A stretch of 64,000 nt of DNA. Origin: JABWBH01 sp964526695 (lineage in GTDB: Bacteria > Planctomycetota > Phycisphaerae > UBA1845). The DNA lies in assembly GCA_964526695.1 (NCBI GenBank), contig CAZGJA010000132.1, forward strand, positions 1 through 64,000, written 5' to 3'. The notes under the pieces are model-generated. The model was not told the origin of the DNA, did not search any database, and worked only from the letters and a program-made list of their open reading frames with translations. The position numbers were made by a program, and so were the translations under genes. The number at the start of each line of letters is the position of its first letter. Positions within the stretch are counted from its first letter, which is position 1. This document shows, one piece after another, positions 9,761-20,608 of this stretch.

Positions 9761-10693
9761 ATGTTGCTTACAAGCAGCCATCTGAGGAACGGGGTGTGTT
9801 TGATCGTGACGGCGATCGCCGTGCAGGCGGCCAGCGCGGTGGACATCGTCGTGGACGACTCGCGCGGCGCGCTGGTCAAGAAACGCGGGACGGACGAATA
9901 CGTCGATCTCGCGGCCGGGACCGTGTTGTCCACGTGCGACACGATCTGTTTGCCGGGCAATTTCTCGGAGATCACGTGGCGGCGCGTCGGCGATTGCCCC
10001 AATTCGGGAAAAGTCGTCGGCACGGGCCTGTCCAAGATCAAGTACCTGCACGTCGGCACGGACATCGGCGCCGGTCCGGGCAACCTGCCGCCCGGCGGCT
10101 ACTTCGACCTGACGCTCGGCGAAGGATCGCAGGAATCCACGGCCACCATCGTCGAAGGTGAATTCTGCGAGGGCAACGGGCACTGCGGCATGAACAGCGC
10201 GATGGCCGCCGCCGTCGCGATCGACCCTACCCCGCCGGGCGAGTCCACGGTGTACAGCGGGAGCTACGGCATCAGCGACGACGGGCAGGAGTACGCGCAG
10301 TTCGTCAACTACCCGACGAACCACATCCCGATCGTGTCCACGCCATACTTTGGCCCGTTCCGAGACCGGCTCATCCAGGTGCCGCCGGGACAGATGATCA
10401 CGTGGTATCCGGACGGCACGTTCGCGCTGGATCCCGCGCCGCCCTGCACCGGGTTGGAAGAGCTGACCGTCACCGCCTGCCGCCCGCGCACCTGCGGCAA
10501 TCAGTTTAAGGCCAAGCTGGCAAACGCCCTGCCGGGCGCGCCCGCCACCTTCACGCTCGACGGACGCGTGTTCGCCCGCAAGACGGTCAACGACCGCGGC
10601 AAGGCCGTGGGCAAGTTCTGCGGCAACGTGCAGGGCGTTCACGAGGTCGGCGCAACCGAGTGCGGCGCCGTCGAAAAGGCGGAGTGCCAGTAA
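9761..10693 (+). CDS. Secreted protein with C-terminal module resembling HAF-protein tails
   Basis: 310 residues with a Sec signal peptide (LIVTAIAVQAASAVD, cleavage near residue 27). AGGAG lies 8 bases before the ATG. The first 230 residues are a secreted domain I do not recognise, with scattered Cys residues. The last 80 (CGNQFKAKLANALPGAPATF ... DRGKAVGKF ... ECGAVEKAEC) follow the same pattern as the C-terminal modules of the three HAF proteins in this window: Cys, then an F/V-x-A/V-K stretch, L-P, a short T-rich strand, RGK, and paired Cys at the end. A shared surface-sorting or folding module is inferred. Confidence 0.78.
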   Translation: MLLTSSHLRNGVCLIVTAIAVQAASAVDIVVDDSRGALVKKRGTDEYVDLAAGTVLSTCDTICLPGNFSEITWRRVGDCPNSGKVVGTGLSKIKYLHVGTDIGAGPGNLPPGGYFDLTLGEGSQESTATIVEGEFCEGNGHCGMNSAMAAAVAIDPTPPGESTVYSGSYGISDDGQEYAQFVNYPTNHIPIVSTPYFGPFRDRLIQVPPGQMITWYPDGTFALDPAPPCTGLEELTVTACRPRTCGNQFKAKLANALPGAPATFTLDGRVFARKTVNDRGKAVGKFCGNVQGVHEVGATECGAVEKAECQ

Positions 10694-10789
10694 GTTGACA
10701 CTGATTGAACCGCGCACCGCGGGAGATCAGGCTCCGTGCACGCGGAACAGCCGAACCGAACCACGACCTTGGGGGAGCGTATTCCGAAG

Positions 10790-10915
10790 AACTGAGCCGC
10801 GACCGTAAGGGAGCGGACCTTTAAAAGCCGAACCGCGACCGTAAGGGAGCGAACCTTTAAAAGCCGAGCCGCGACCATCCTTGGGAGACGCGCTCCCAGA
10901 CGGTCGCGGCTCTGT
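10790..10915. repeat. Dispersed GAGCCGCGACCGTAAGGGAGC repeat cluster
   Basis: Two direct copies of a unit reading AGCCGCGACCGTAAGGGAG with an AACCTTTAAAAGCCG spacer, then a third unit that ends in an inverted copy (GGTCGCGGCTC), forming a long hairpin. Related copies lie at 25289-25360, 56866-56945 and 58239-58442. Between the 9761 gene and the MazG-like gene, both on the plus strand. Confidence 0.8.
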
Positions 10916-11019
10916 GCCGCGCGTCCGCGTCGTTTGGAGACTCCCCACGAGTGATGGACCGTGCCCTCTCGCCTTGCCGTTTTCTTGCCGGATACGCCTT
11001 CCTGCTGGATCATGGCCGC

Positions 11020-11370
11020 ATGAACGATCATGTGACGACCGTCATGGACCTTCGCAAGCAGGTCGCGGATTTCGTGGCCGAGCGCGACTGGCAGCAGTTT
11101 CACGACCCCAAGAACCTCGCGGCCTCCATCCTCATCGAAGCCGCGGAACTGATGGAGCACTTCCAGTGGCTGCGCTCCGATCAGCTCGACGCCGTGCGGC
11201 AGGACGCGGCCAAGTGCGCCGAAATCCGCGAGGAGGCGGCCGATGTCCTGGCCTTTCTGCTCTCCTTCGCCAACGCGATGGACATTGATCTTGCGGCCGC
11301 GCTGGCGGACAAGATGCGGAAGAACGCGAGGAAGTACCCGGCGGAGGAGTACCGCGGAAGGTTCAAGTGA
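11020..11370 (+). CDS. MazG-like nucleotide pyrophosphohydrolase
   Basis: 116 residues of the all-alpha NTP pyrophosphatase (MazG-like/dCTPase) fold. The metal-binding signature is present: EAAELMEHFQW with its helix of Glu residues, then EEAADVLAFLL with the EExxD triad. These enzymes hydrolyse (d)NTPs to monophosphates and clean the nucleotide pool. The start at 11020 (MNDHVTTVMDL) matches the family N-terminus; an in-frame ATG at 10951 would add an unrelated tail. Single-domain length is normal. Converges with the GNAT gene. Confidence 0.9.
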   Translation: MNDHVTTVMDLRKQVADFVAERDWQQFHDPKNLAASILIEAAELMEHFQWLRSDQLDAVRQDAAKCAEIREEAADVLAFLLSFANAMDIDLAAALADKMRKNARKYPAEEYRGRFK

Positions 11371-11392
11371 ACCGCAAGGAGACCGGGCCTCA

Positions 11393-11902
11393 TCAGGCTT
11401 GCGACATGAGCAGCGTCCTGGCGAAGATCACCTTCCCGTCGCCGGCGGCGTAGAAGTCCGGCAGCACGGCCTCGACGACGTATCCGCAGCGCTCATAAAA
11501 CCGGCGCGTCGGCTCGTACTGCTGCCGGGAGGAAGTCTCGATGTACACCTTCCGCCCGCCTTCGCCGGCGATGCGGGATTCCACTTCGTTCATCAGGCGC
11601 CGCCCCAGCCCGCTGCCGCGGTGCGACTCGTGAACCGCGATCCAGTACAGGTCGAAGCTGCCCACCGTGCACGCGATCGGTCCGTAGCACGCATACCCCA
11701 CAGGCCGTCCATCCGCCTCGGCAAAGATGAACCGGTAGTCGCTCGCGTCGCCGCGCTCCAGCCGGTCCTCCACCAGCTCAACGGCGACGTCGATCTCGAA
11801 CGCGTGAAAGAAGCCGGATGAAGCAACAATCTCGCGCACGGCAGCGCGGTCCGAAGGGTGGACCTCTGTGCGCATCACCAGGTTGTCCGTTGTCCGCGAC
11901 AT
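11393..11902 (-). CDS. GNAT-family N-acetyltransferase
   Basis: 169 residues from the ATG at 11902; longer in-frame starts up to 12091 would overlap the divergent gene and lack conserved sequence. The acetyl-CoA pocket is clear: LYWIAVHESHRGSGLGRRLM (Q/RxxGxG/A motif), followed by YIETSSRQQYEPTRRFYERCGY, typical of GNAT C-terminal strands. Substrate unknown. Confidence 0.85.
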   Translation of the reverse strand: MSRTTDNLVMRTEVHPSDRAAVREIVASSGFFHAFEIDVAVELVEDRLERGDASDYRFIFAEADGRPVGYACYGPIACTVGSFDLYWIAVHESHRGSGLGRRLMNEVESRIAGEGGRKVYIETSSRQQYEPTRRFYERCGYVVEAVLPDFYAAGDGKVIFARTLLMSQA

Positions 11903-12072
11903 CGACCGCAGCACCTTCGCCGGTGGCTCGCCCGAACGCAAGCTGGATGGTCGCATGCCCGAGCCGGCCGTTACTGAGAATCGTCGGGTATTGGCGGTTG
12001 GCGCGTTTTGGCATAGGGTGATTCGGAGGAATTCGACTAGCGTGCCACTCAAGCCAAGCGTGAGTTTCGGGG

Positions 12073-12489
12073 ATGTTCCTTTGGCTGACACGATGGTTCA
12101 GAAGACACCCTTCGGTGGAGTTAACCCATCCGCGGCTCGGTCGACTTGTGGGGCAGAGAGGCCTGTGGGGTGGAACGGTCGAACGCGCAGGCTTGGACAT
12201 CGATTTCTACATCGCTGGGACGGTCGGTGCCCCTGACCCGGTACTCATGGATAGCCTCGAATCACTTCTGAACCGGTTTGAGAGTCGTCAGGATCAGGCT
12301 CTCAGCTTTTTGCGAACGCAGGAAGCCTTGCTCGCGCATGCGGAGCTGACGTTCTATGCACTTGACTTCCTCTGGCCTGACAAACCGGACGATTTTGCGC
12401 TGGAGTTCTGCGAGGGGAATGCCATGTTTGGCGTGTGGCGGGTTGAATTCGTCAATGGCCGCCCCGAACGTGCGGGGTTCGACGACTGA
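12073..12489 (+). CDS. Hypothetical protein
   Basis: 138 residues, no signal peptide or membrane segment. It has a mixed beta/alpha look (GLWGGTVERAGLDIDFYIAG, then a helical middle, then FALEFCEGNAMFGVWRVEFV and a FDD end). This layout resembles immunity-type or DUF2004-like small proteins, but that is only an impression. Less GC-rich than its neighbours by eye, so possibly transferred. Divergent from the GNAT gene. No function assigned. Confidence 0.6.
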   Translation: MFLWLTRWFRRHPSVELTHPRLGRLVGQRGLWGGTVERAGLDIDFYIAGTVGAPDPVLMDSLESLLNRFESRQDQALSFLRTQEALLAHAELTFYALDFLWPDKPDDFALEFCEGNAMFGVWRVEFVNGRPERAGFDD

Positions 12490-12534
12490 GTACGGGCGTA
12501 GGGTTAGGACGACCGGCGAGGCACTGCAACATCC

Positions 12535-13431
12535 ATGAACGACAAATGCTTGGTCTTGGTCGCGGTTTCGCTCATCGCATTGCACGCCTGCTCGCCGGAC
12601 ATTCGGCCGGGCGATGACGGCGGCTCAACGGGCAACGACAACATCGACGACGCCATCGACCCCGACATGCCTCCGGTATCGGACGGCGACTGGCATCGGC
12701 CCGCGGTCGGCGCGACGTGGCAGTGGCAGTTGCAACCGGGGGCGGATGGGGCGATCAACACAGCCTACGATGTGGACGTGTACGACATCGATCTGTTCGA
12801 CGCGCCGGATGAAGTGATTGCGGAGCTTCACGCCGCCGGGCGGCGGGTCGTGTGTTACTTCTCCGCCGGCTCCTATGAGGAGTTTCGCGAGGACGCGGGC
12901 GATTTCGCTCTGGAGGATCTCGGGAAGACGCTCGATGGATTCGCGGATGAGCGCTGGCTGGACATTCGTTCGGAGAACGTGCGCGCCATCATGCTCGCGC
13001 GGCTCGACGTGGCCGTGGCGCGCGGGTGCGACTGCGTCGAGCCTGACAACGTGGACGGCTACGCCAACGAGAGCGGCTTTGATCTTTCAGCGGAGGACCA
13101 GCTCGCCTTCAACCGCTTTATTGCCAACGCGGCGCGGCAGCGGGGGCTGTGCGTCGGGCTGAAGAACGACCTCGATCAGATTCCGCAGCTCGTGCAATAC
13201 TTCGACTTCGCGGTGAATGAGCAGTGCCACGAATACGACGAGTGCGAAGGGCTGACGCCGTTCGTCGAGGCCGGCAAGCCGGTGTTCAACGCGGAGTATG
13301 AGGATTCCTATGTGCGCGACGCCGACGCGCGAGAGGCGCTCTGTGCGGACGCAGCGGCGCTGAACTTGAGGACGCTTGTGCTTCCGCTTGATCTGGATGA
13401 TTCGTTTCGGTTCAGTTGCGATGAGGATTAG
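12535..13431 (+). CDS. Endo alpha-1,4 polygalactosaminidase-like lipoprotein (GH114)
   Basis: 298 residues. The lipoprotein signal ends LHAC, followed by an acidic, disordered linker. From about residue 55 the GH114 (DUF297) TIM-barrel is readable: WQWQLQPGADG, YDVDVYDIDLFD, RVVCYFSAGSYE, RWLDIR, DCVEPDNVDGYAN with acidic residues at the expected catalytic strand ends, and LKNDLDQI. Family members cleave alpha-1,4-linked galactosamine in exopolysaccharides; some are only distant relatives, so substrate is an inference. Likely envelope-anchored. Confidence 0.87.
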   Translation: MNDKCLVLVAVSLIALHACSPDIRPGDDGGSTGNDNIDDAIDPDMPPVSDGDWHRPAVGATWQWQLQPGADGAINTAYDVDVYDIDLFDAPDEVIAELHAAGRRVVCYFSAGSYEEFREDAGDFALEDLGKTLDGFADERWLDIRSENVRAIMLARLDVAVARGCDCVEPDNVDGYANESGFDLSAEDQLAFNRFIANAARQRGLCVGLKNDLDQIPQLVQYFDFAVNEQCHEYDECEGLTPFVEAGKPVFNAEYEDSYVRDADAREALCADAAALNLRTLVLPLDLDDSFRFSCDED

Positions 13432-13467
13432 CGGTTCTTTTCGAGTCAGAGTCGCCACTTGACCCGC

Positions 13468-13602
13468 ACAGGTTGGAAACCTGTGCTACATCCACCGGTT
13501 GGAAACCGGTGCCACACTTCACCGGCTGGAAACCGGTGCCGCACTTCGCCGGTTGAAGACCGGTGCCACACTTCGCCAGCTCGGGACCGGTGCCACACTT
13601 GC
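13468..13602. repeat. Five-unit tandem 27-bp hairpin array
   Basis: Five head-to-tail 27-base units (13468, 13495, 13522, 13549, 13576). Each begins with a small stem-loop such as CCGGTTGGAAACCGG followed by TGCCACACTTC. Loop and stem bases vary together between units (ACAGGTT/AACCTGT in the first, CCGGTT/AACCGG in others), so pairing is conserved. No spacers are present, so it is not a CRISPR. Confidence 0.9.
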
Positions 13603-13725
13603 CCGAACGGAGTCCGATCATCCGCCGCGCCGACCCTGTCCAGCGGTGTTCTCGCCCGTTCGGGGTTCAGCCCGCGCGGGGCCGCGCCGATGTACCCGTA
13701 ATCGCCGGGATTGCGGAGACATGCC

Positions 13726-14805
13726 ATGCTGGCATTGCTGAAACGAAAGCTTGGTCTGGCGGGAGATTCCGCCGACAGGGCGCGAGCCGAACATGCGGAA
13801 CTCCCGCTTGGAGGCAATCCGCCCGCTGTGAAGCCGCCGGTCGCGAAACCGACGGATTTGCCGCCCGCCGTGCTGGACCCGATCTTCGGCGATCCGGACG
13901 CGCGTCGGCTGCGCGACGATCTGGAGGCCTGCCGATTCGACGCGGTCGAATCCTTCATGCGCACGCTGACGCATCCCGACGACCGGGCCTTCTACGCTCA
14001 TGTGCTCTCGGAATGGCCCGGCAAGCCCGCGTGGGTGGACGCGTGGCTGTCGCAAAGTCCGCGGTCCGCGACGGCGAATCTGATCTGCGGGATGCACGGC
14101 GTGCTCTGGGCCTGGGAGGCGCGCGGGTATGGGTACGGCGAATCGGTCGGGGAGGACGCCCAGCGCCTCTTCGCCGATCGACTGCTCACGGCGGACGTGA
14201 TACTGGAGCGTGCCACGGAGCTGGATCCAAAGGATCCGACGCCGTGGGCGCTGATGCTCCGCTCCGCCTACGGACTCGGGCTGGACGAGAAGGAGCATCG
14301 GCGGCGGTTCACGCAGGCCGTAAACCTCGCGCCGGAGCACCGGTTCGCGCATTCCTCGCTGATGCAGTCCCTGTGCGCGAAGTGGTATGGATCGCACGAG
14401 TTGATGTTCCGCTTCGTATCGAACGCCACGTCGCAGGTCGGACCCGGCAGCCCGGTGCACACGCTGGTGGCGGAGGCGCACATCGAGCGCTGGCTGGACA
14501 TCCTCGGGGAAAACGAAGACCAGGCCCGCGCGTACTGGACTCAACCCGTGGTCCGCAGCGCGATCACGCACGCCGCGCACCTGTACTTCGATGCGCCCAA
14601 CTTTCAGCCCAACAAGGACACCGTCCGCACGCGCAACATCTTTGTGTGGTGCCTCGTGGCCGTGGAGGCGATCGACGCCGCCGCACGCCTGTTCGAGGCG
14701 ATCGGACCGTATGTCACTAGGACGCCCTGGATCCACATGGGCGATCCGGTCGAGCGATTTGAGAAAGCCCGCGCGTGGACGATGGGCAGGGCAAGCGCAG
14801 ACTGA
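13726..14805 (+). CDS. Conserved hypothetical, helical-repeat-like protein
   Basis: 359 residues from the ATG at 13726, with GGAG 7 bases upstream; a TTG at 13711 is a weaker alternative. After a Pro-rich N-terminus the protein is helical with TPR-like spacing: PIFGDPDARRLRDDLEACRF, RAFYAHVLSEWPGKPAWVDAW, LELDPKDPTPWALMLRSAYG-type segments and KWYGSHELMFRFVSNA. I recall actinobacterial hypothetical proteins with the same WEARG, DPTPW and KW-GSHE landmarks, but no function. Soluble and cytoplasmic as far as can be seen. Confidence 0.8.
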   Translation: MLALLKRKLGLAGDSADRARAEHAELPLGGNPPAVKPPVAKPTDLPPAVLDPIFGDPDARRLRDDLEACRFDAVESFMRTLTHPDDRAFYAHVLSEWPGKPAWVDAWLSQSPRSATANLICGMHGVLWAWEARGYGYGESVGEDAQRLFADRLLTADVILERATELDPKDPTPWALMLRSAYGLGLDEKEHRRRFTQAVNLAPEHRFAHSSLMQSLCAKWYGSHELMFRFVSNATSQVGPGSPVHTLVAEAHIERWLDILGENEDQARAYWTQPVVRSAITHAAHLYFDAPNFQPNKDTVRTRNIFVWCLVAVEAIDAAARLFEAIGPYVTRTPWIHMGDPVERFEKARAWTMGRASAD

Positions 14806-15469
14806 CGCCACGGCCAAGTGGCGCGCAATGCCGATAACTATCTCAGCAGTCCGGGGCAGAAGTCCTTTTCCGTCCCGCGCGGAGGTTCGCGCCGCGCTGG
14901 AAGTCCGAACCACAGCGCGGCGGCGCCCGCGCGCTCCATGAAGTGACTGCAGACCCTTCAGACGCGCTTCAGAACTCCTCCACGCTCCACCCGTCCCCCG
15001 CGCCGACGCATCTGTCGCTTGCCGCGCGCGCCGTGAATGCGACGACGATACTCGCAGCAGCCCGGGGTGAAAGTCCCCTTCACCCCAAACTGACAGGTCG
15101 CCTCGCGCGCCGTGGATGCGGTTCACCTGCTCATCAATCGGATGCCCGCGGGGTTTCGGCAAGCCGGACGATGCAATCCAAAGCGAAGACCGTTCCCGCG
15201 GCTCCCGCCTGCCCATCGCCGCGAGAACCCTCCGTGACAAACTCTTGACGATGACGATGGTGCGTATATCAAACGCGCCAGGAGGGACTCTTGCCACCGG
15301 CCGTTAAGCATGAATGGCTGGGCCGCCCCCCCTTGATACGAATGCAGGAAGTTCTGCAACCTTCGGGCCGGCAATGCGCTGCGCGCCGGAGTCAGAGGAG
15401 ACTCAGCGAACAACAATAATCTGCGTAATTCGCGGATGCCATTCTTCAGGCATTGCGGACAGTCGCGGA
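14806..15469. other. Intergenic gap with a short duplicated motif
   Basis: No gene supported. The motif CAGCAGYCCGGGGYRGAAGTC occurs at about 14848-14869 and again at 15055-15075, each followed by pyrimidine-rich sequence and GCGCGCCGTG-like text 30 to 50 bases later, suggesting a diverged duplication of roughly 200 bases. Confidence 0.4.
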
Positions 15470-16483
15470 TTAATACACCGAATCCGGGAAGTAGTATTGC
15501 TTCGCGTTCTCCGGCGTGATGAGTTCCACGTCGATCATCAGGTGCCGCGGCATGTATTGCATGATCTTGTCCTTCTCGCCGGAGAGCACCGAGACGCACA
15601 GGTGGATGCCCGTGGCGATCATCGACGGCGGGTAGGTGATGTCCGCGGGGATCAGTGGATCCTTCTCCATCACCATCTTCACCACGTCCTTCATCCCCGC
15701 GCCCGGAAACACGAACATGCCTTTTCCTCGACCGGCCTCCTTGATCGCCTGGATCGCGCCCAGCGCCATGTCGTCGTCGGACGCCCAGAGGCAGTCGATC
15801 TTCGGGAAGCGCTGCAGCATGTTTTCGGTCACTTCCAGCGCCTTCTGGCGGTTCCACATGGCCGGCTGGCTGGCGAGGACTTTGATGTCCGGATGCTGCG
15901 CGAACACCTCCTTGGCCGCGCTGACGCGATCCGTGTTCACCGTGCAGGGGATGCCTTCAAGGATGGCGACGTTCCCTTTGCCGCCAAGCTTTTCGACGAT
16001 GTACTGCGCGCTTTTGCGACCGAAGGCCTTGTTGTCGCCCTCGATGAAAATGTCCGCGACGGGTTCGAGGAACCCGCGATCGACGTTGACGATGAAGATG
16101 CCGCGCTCGTGCGCTTTCTTCGCCACGGGCGTGAGCGGCGCGCTTTCGGTCGCCAGGATGACCAGGCCGTCGAGGCCCTTGACCATGAGATCCTCGATGT
16201 CGGCGACCTGCTTTTCCGGATTGAGCGCCGTCACCAGCGACCACTCGATCTGCGGGTTCAGCTCCATCGCCCGCTTCGCCCACCACGCCACGCCCGCCGT
16301 CCAGCCGTGGTCGGCCGCAGGGATGGACACGCCGATGCGGAGCTTCTTGCCCGGCGCGGACGCCGCGGGCTTGTCCGGCGGCGGGGAGGCTTCAGCGACC
16401 GCGGGGGATGCGGCAACGTATGCAGCGCCGCCGAGGAACGACATAACGGCGATGAATCCGATCGACATGAGTGAACGCTGCAT
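15470..16483 (-). CDS. Sugar ABC transporter substrate-binding protein (RbsB-like)
   Basis: 337 residues. The start is the ATG at 16483 with GGGAGG 6 bases upstream. A signal peptide (IGFIAVMSFLGGAAYVAASPAVAEA) precedes a type-I periplasmic binding domain: IGVSIPAADHGWTAGVAWWA, DLMVKGLDGLVILATES, GIFIVNVDRG, FIEGDNKAFGR, GNVAILEG and CLWASDDDMALGAI are all in the usual order. It delivers a sugar-like ligand to a membrane permease; the substrate cannot be read from sequence. It is transcribed after the permease gene. Confidence 0.92.
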   Translation of the reverse strand: MQRSLMSIGFIAVMSFLGGAAYVAASPAVAEASPPPDKPAASAPGKKLRIGVSIPAADHGWTAGVAWWAKRAMELNPQIEWSLVTALNPEKQVADIEDLMVKGLDGLVILATESAPLTPVAKKAHERGIFIVNVDRGFLEPVADIFIEGDNKAFGRKSAQYIVEKLGGKGNVAILEGIPCTVNTDRVSAAKEVFAQHPDIKVLASQPAMWNRQKALEVTENMLQRFPKIDCLWASDDDMALGAIQAIKEAGRGKGMFVFPGAGMKDVVKMVMEKDPLIPADITYPPSMIATGIHLCVSVLSGEKDKIMQYMPRHLMIDVELITPENAKQYYFPDSVY

Positions 16484-16526
16484 GATCAACCTCCCTTATT
16501 AGACTTCCCTATTATTTGACTTCTCT

Positions 16527-16590
16527 GTTGCCTCGTTGCCTATTGCCTTTTTCCTCTTGCCTATTCCCTACTGCCTGCTCCCTCTCCCCT
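16527..16590. repeat. Degenerate heptamer tandem array, TGCCT family
   Basis: About nine 7-base units of the form NNTTGCC or NNTTCCC (cgttgcc, tattgcc, tttttcc, tcttgcc, tattccc, tactgcc, tgctccc). The array runs into the last codons of the permease gene. Same 7-base period as the arrays near the chaperone genes but an unrelated consensus. Confidence 0.75.
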
Positions 16591-17626
16591 GCACCAGCAC
16601 GGCCGCGATGATGATGGCCCCCTTCACCAGCCCGTGCAAGTACGGCGACACCTCGCTGAAGTTGAGCATGTTGTTGATGACCCCGAGCATCAGCACGCCC
16701 ACGATCGTGCCGTAGATCGTGCCATACCCGCCCTCCATGCGCGTCCCGCCGATCACCACCGCGGCGATGGCGTCCAGCTCATACATCAGCCCCGTCTGCG
16801 AGCTGCTGACCGAGTTCATCCGCGATGAAATCAGCATGGCGGAAAGCCCGCACAGCCCGCCCATCAGCGTGTACGTCGCCGCCTTGATCCGCGCGACTTT
16901 CACGCCGGAGAAGATCGCGGCCTGCTCGTTGCTCCCGATGGCCACGACCTGCCGCCCGTACGGCGTGCGACGCAACACCAACCACGCGGCGACCGCCACC
17001 GCCGCCAGCACGACCACGGGATACGGAACCTGCAACACGCGCTCGGCCACCGGATACGGATCCTGCAGCACGCGCGCGGCGTCGAGCTTGATGAACGGAA
17101 CGCGGAGCATCCCCTGCCCCACCTGCGGAAACGCGTTCATGCTGGAGGAACGAAACTCGCCGCCGTCCACCTGCGCCAGCGCCAGCGCGCGATATGCGGC
17201 CATCGCGCCGAGCGTGGCGATGAACGGGGCGATCCGCCCGTACGCGACGAGCAGCCCGTTCGCCAGCCCCAGCAGCGGACCCGTCAGCACGCACACGGCG
17301 CACGCCGCCGCCGCCGCCGTCCACTCCGGAACCGACGGCGTCAGCCGGTTGAGCACAAGAATCGCCGCCCCGCCGATGAACGCGACCATCGACCCGACGG
17401 ACAGGTCAATCCCGCCCAGCGTGATAACGAAGGTCATGCCCACGGCCACGATGCCGACGAAGGACATCTGCCGCACGATGTTGAGCAGGTTTTCCGGCGT
17501 GAGGAAGTTGACGTTCTGCTGCGCGCTATAGGCGCACAGCCCCGCCAGCGCCACCAGCGCCCCATGCCGCTGCACCAGTCGCAGGCAAAAGCCCCCGAAA
17601 CCCGAATGGACGTTCGCCGATCCCAT
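16568..17626 (-). CDS. Sugar ABC transporter permease (RbsC-like)
   Basis: 352 residues with eight to ten hydrophobic segments. The family signature FVITLGGIDLSVGSMVAFIG is present, followed by GLLVAYGRIAPFIATLGAMA and, near the C-terminus, DAIAAVVIGGTRMEGGYGTI. It forms the membrane channel for a ribose/galactose-type importer together with the binding protein encoded after it. The ATP-binding subunit that normally sits in the same operon is not in the window; the upstream 500 bases hold no gene. Confidence 0.93.
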   Translation of the reverse strand: MGSANVHSGFGGFCLRLVQRHGALVALAGLCAYSAQQNVNFLTPENLLNIVRQMSFVGIVAVGMTFVITLGGIDLSVGSMVAFIGGAAILVLNRLTPSVPEWTAAAAACAVCVLTGPLLGLANGLLVAYGRIAPFIATLGAMAAYRALALAQVDGGEFRSSSMNAFPQVGQGMLRVPFIKLDAARVLQDPYPVAERVLQVPYPVVVLAAVAVAAWLVLRRTPYGRQVVAIGSNEQAAIFSGVKVARIKAATYTLMGGLCGLSAMLISSRMNSVSSSQTGLMYELDAIAAVVIGGTRMEGGYGTIYGTIVGVLMLGVINNMLNFSEVSPYLHGLVKGAIIIAAVLVQGRGSRQ

Positions 17627-18163
17627 GAAGAAGCAACCCGTGCCTCGGACAACCGCGTCGCCGGCCGGGGCAGATTAGCGGTGTCGGGTACCGGCGTCAC
17701 GGCGCTCGGGATGGACGGGGGTTTCTCGAGAGGACAACCGCATTGTACGCATTGTCTGGCGATCGGGTGGAACGCGTCGGCCGCAGCGGACCCCCGTGGC
17801 GTCGCAGCGCAGGCGAGTTGCTCCGTCGCCACGGCCTGTTCCCGCCTACGCCGGACTGACGGAGTCCGCCGGACCGTGCCACCCCGCCTCCAAGCTGGAA
17901 TGCGGTTGCCTTGGTCTTATCGAGACCGAGACACTTCAGGCGGTCAGGATCGCGGATTCACAGCGCTCGCTCCATGAACTAGAATGCGCGTGGCGGACGC
18001 CGGGGTGGGCGGCGGAGGTCTGCTCCCGGTAAGAGACCCGCGGCGCTGTCCGTCCGGGGCGATGATCGGAGTCCGCCCGCCCTTCGTGATCGAATGAGAA
18101 TGTGCCTCTTTGCATGGCCATCCGGCGGTTGAGCACTGCCGACCCATGATAAGGAAAACACCC
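17627..18163. other. Intergenic region upstream of thiC
   Basis: Divergent promoter region between the permease and thiC. It holds a dispersed repeat at about 17825-17885 (GGCCTGTTCCCGCCTACGCC, then CGGACCGTGCCACCCCG), also found at 50560-50640 and 51020-51095. I looked for a TPP riboswitch before thiC and did not find its conserved core. Confidence 0.5.
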
Positions 18164-20155
<1,992 letters not shown>

Positions 20156-20371
20156 ACCGCTCGACGCCGGAGGATATGTCGCGACAAGCCCGGACGTACC
20201 GGGGCTGGTCGCCGAAGGGCGCAGCATGACCGAGGCCGTCGAGATCGCCCAGGGCCTGGCTCGAAAGATAGCGGAATCGTGCCTGGAACATGGCGATCCC
20301 TTGCCCGCCGCGCTGGCCCGTGTCGTCCAGAGCGGAACGATTGAGGCGGTCGTTCCTGTTGGAATCCGGTG

Positions 20372-20596
20372 ATGGGGCTACTCAGCGGATTCAAGTACCG
20401 CGAAGTGACGAGCAAGCTCCGCTCGCTGGGCTGGGCATTCGACCGTCCCGGACCCGGAAGTCATGAAGTGTGGCGGCACACCGCATCCGGGCGCAAGGTG
20501 ACGGTGCCGCGTCACGCCCGTGACATGCCCGAGGGTACGCTGCGCGCCATCCTGCGCGAGGCGGGCGTTGAAGTGGACGAGTTTCTCAAGGCGTGA
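20372..20596 (+). CDS. hicA: HicA-family mRNA interferase toxin
   Basis: 74 residues of the YcfA/HicA dsRBD-like fold: a Lys/Gly-rich start, LRSLGWAFDRPGPGSHEVW with the catalytic His of the GSH motif, then KVTVPRHARDMPEGTLRAIL. It cleaves mRNA when not bound by HicB. The order antitoxin then toxin is the reverse of the classical hicAB but common for this subfamily. An alternative GTG lies one codon upstream. Confidence 0.9.
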   Translation: MGLLSGFKYREVTSKLRSLGWAFDRPGPGSHEVWRHTASGRKVTVPRHARDMPEGTLRAILREAGVEVDEFLKA

Positions 20597-20608
20597 CCGG
20601 CTCGGTTG

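Noticed and set aside
13468..13602. Tandem 27-bp units considered as a CRISPR array
   Set aside because: Units are contiguous without spacers, stems vary between units, and there is no cas gene in the window.
13618..15297. Minus-strand frame of 559 codons
   Set aside because: Antisense of the helical-repeat gene; no recognised segment and no ribosome binding site.
17880..18163. TPP riboswitch before thiC
   Set aside because: The conserved CTGAGA and ACCTGATC-type core is absent in the leader on the plus strand.
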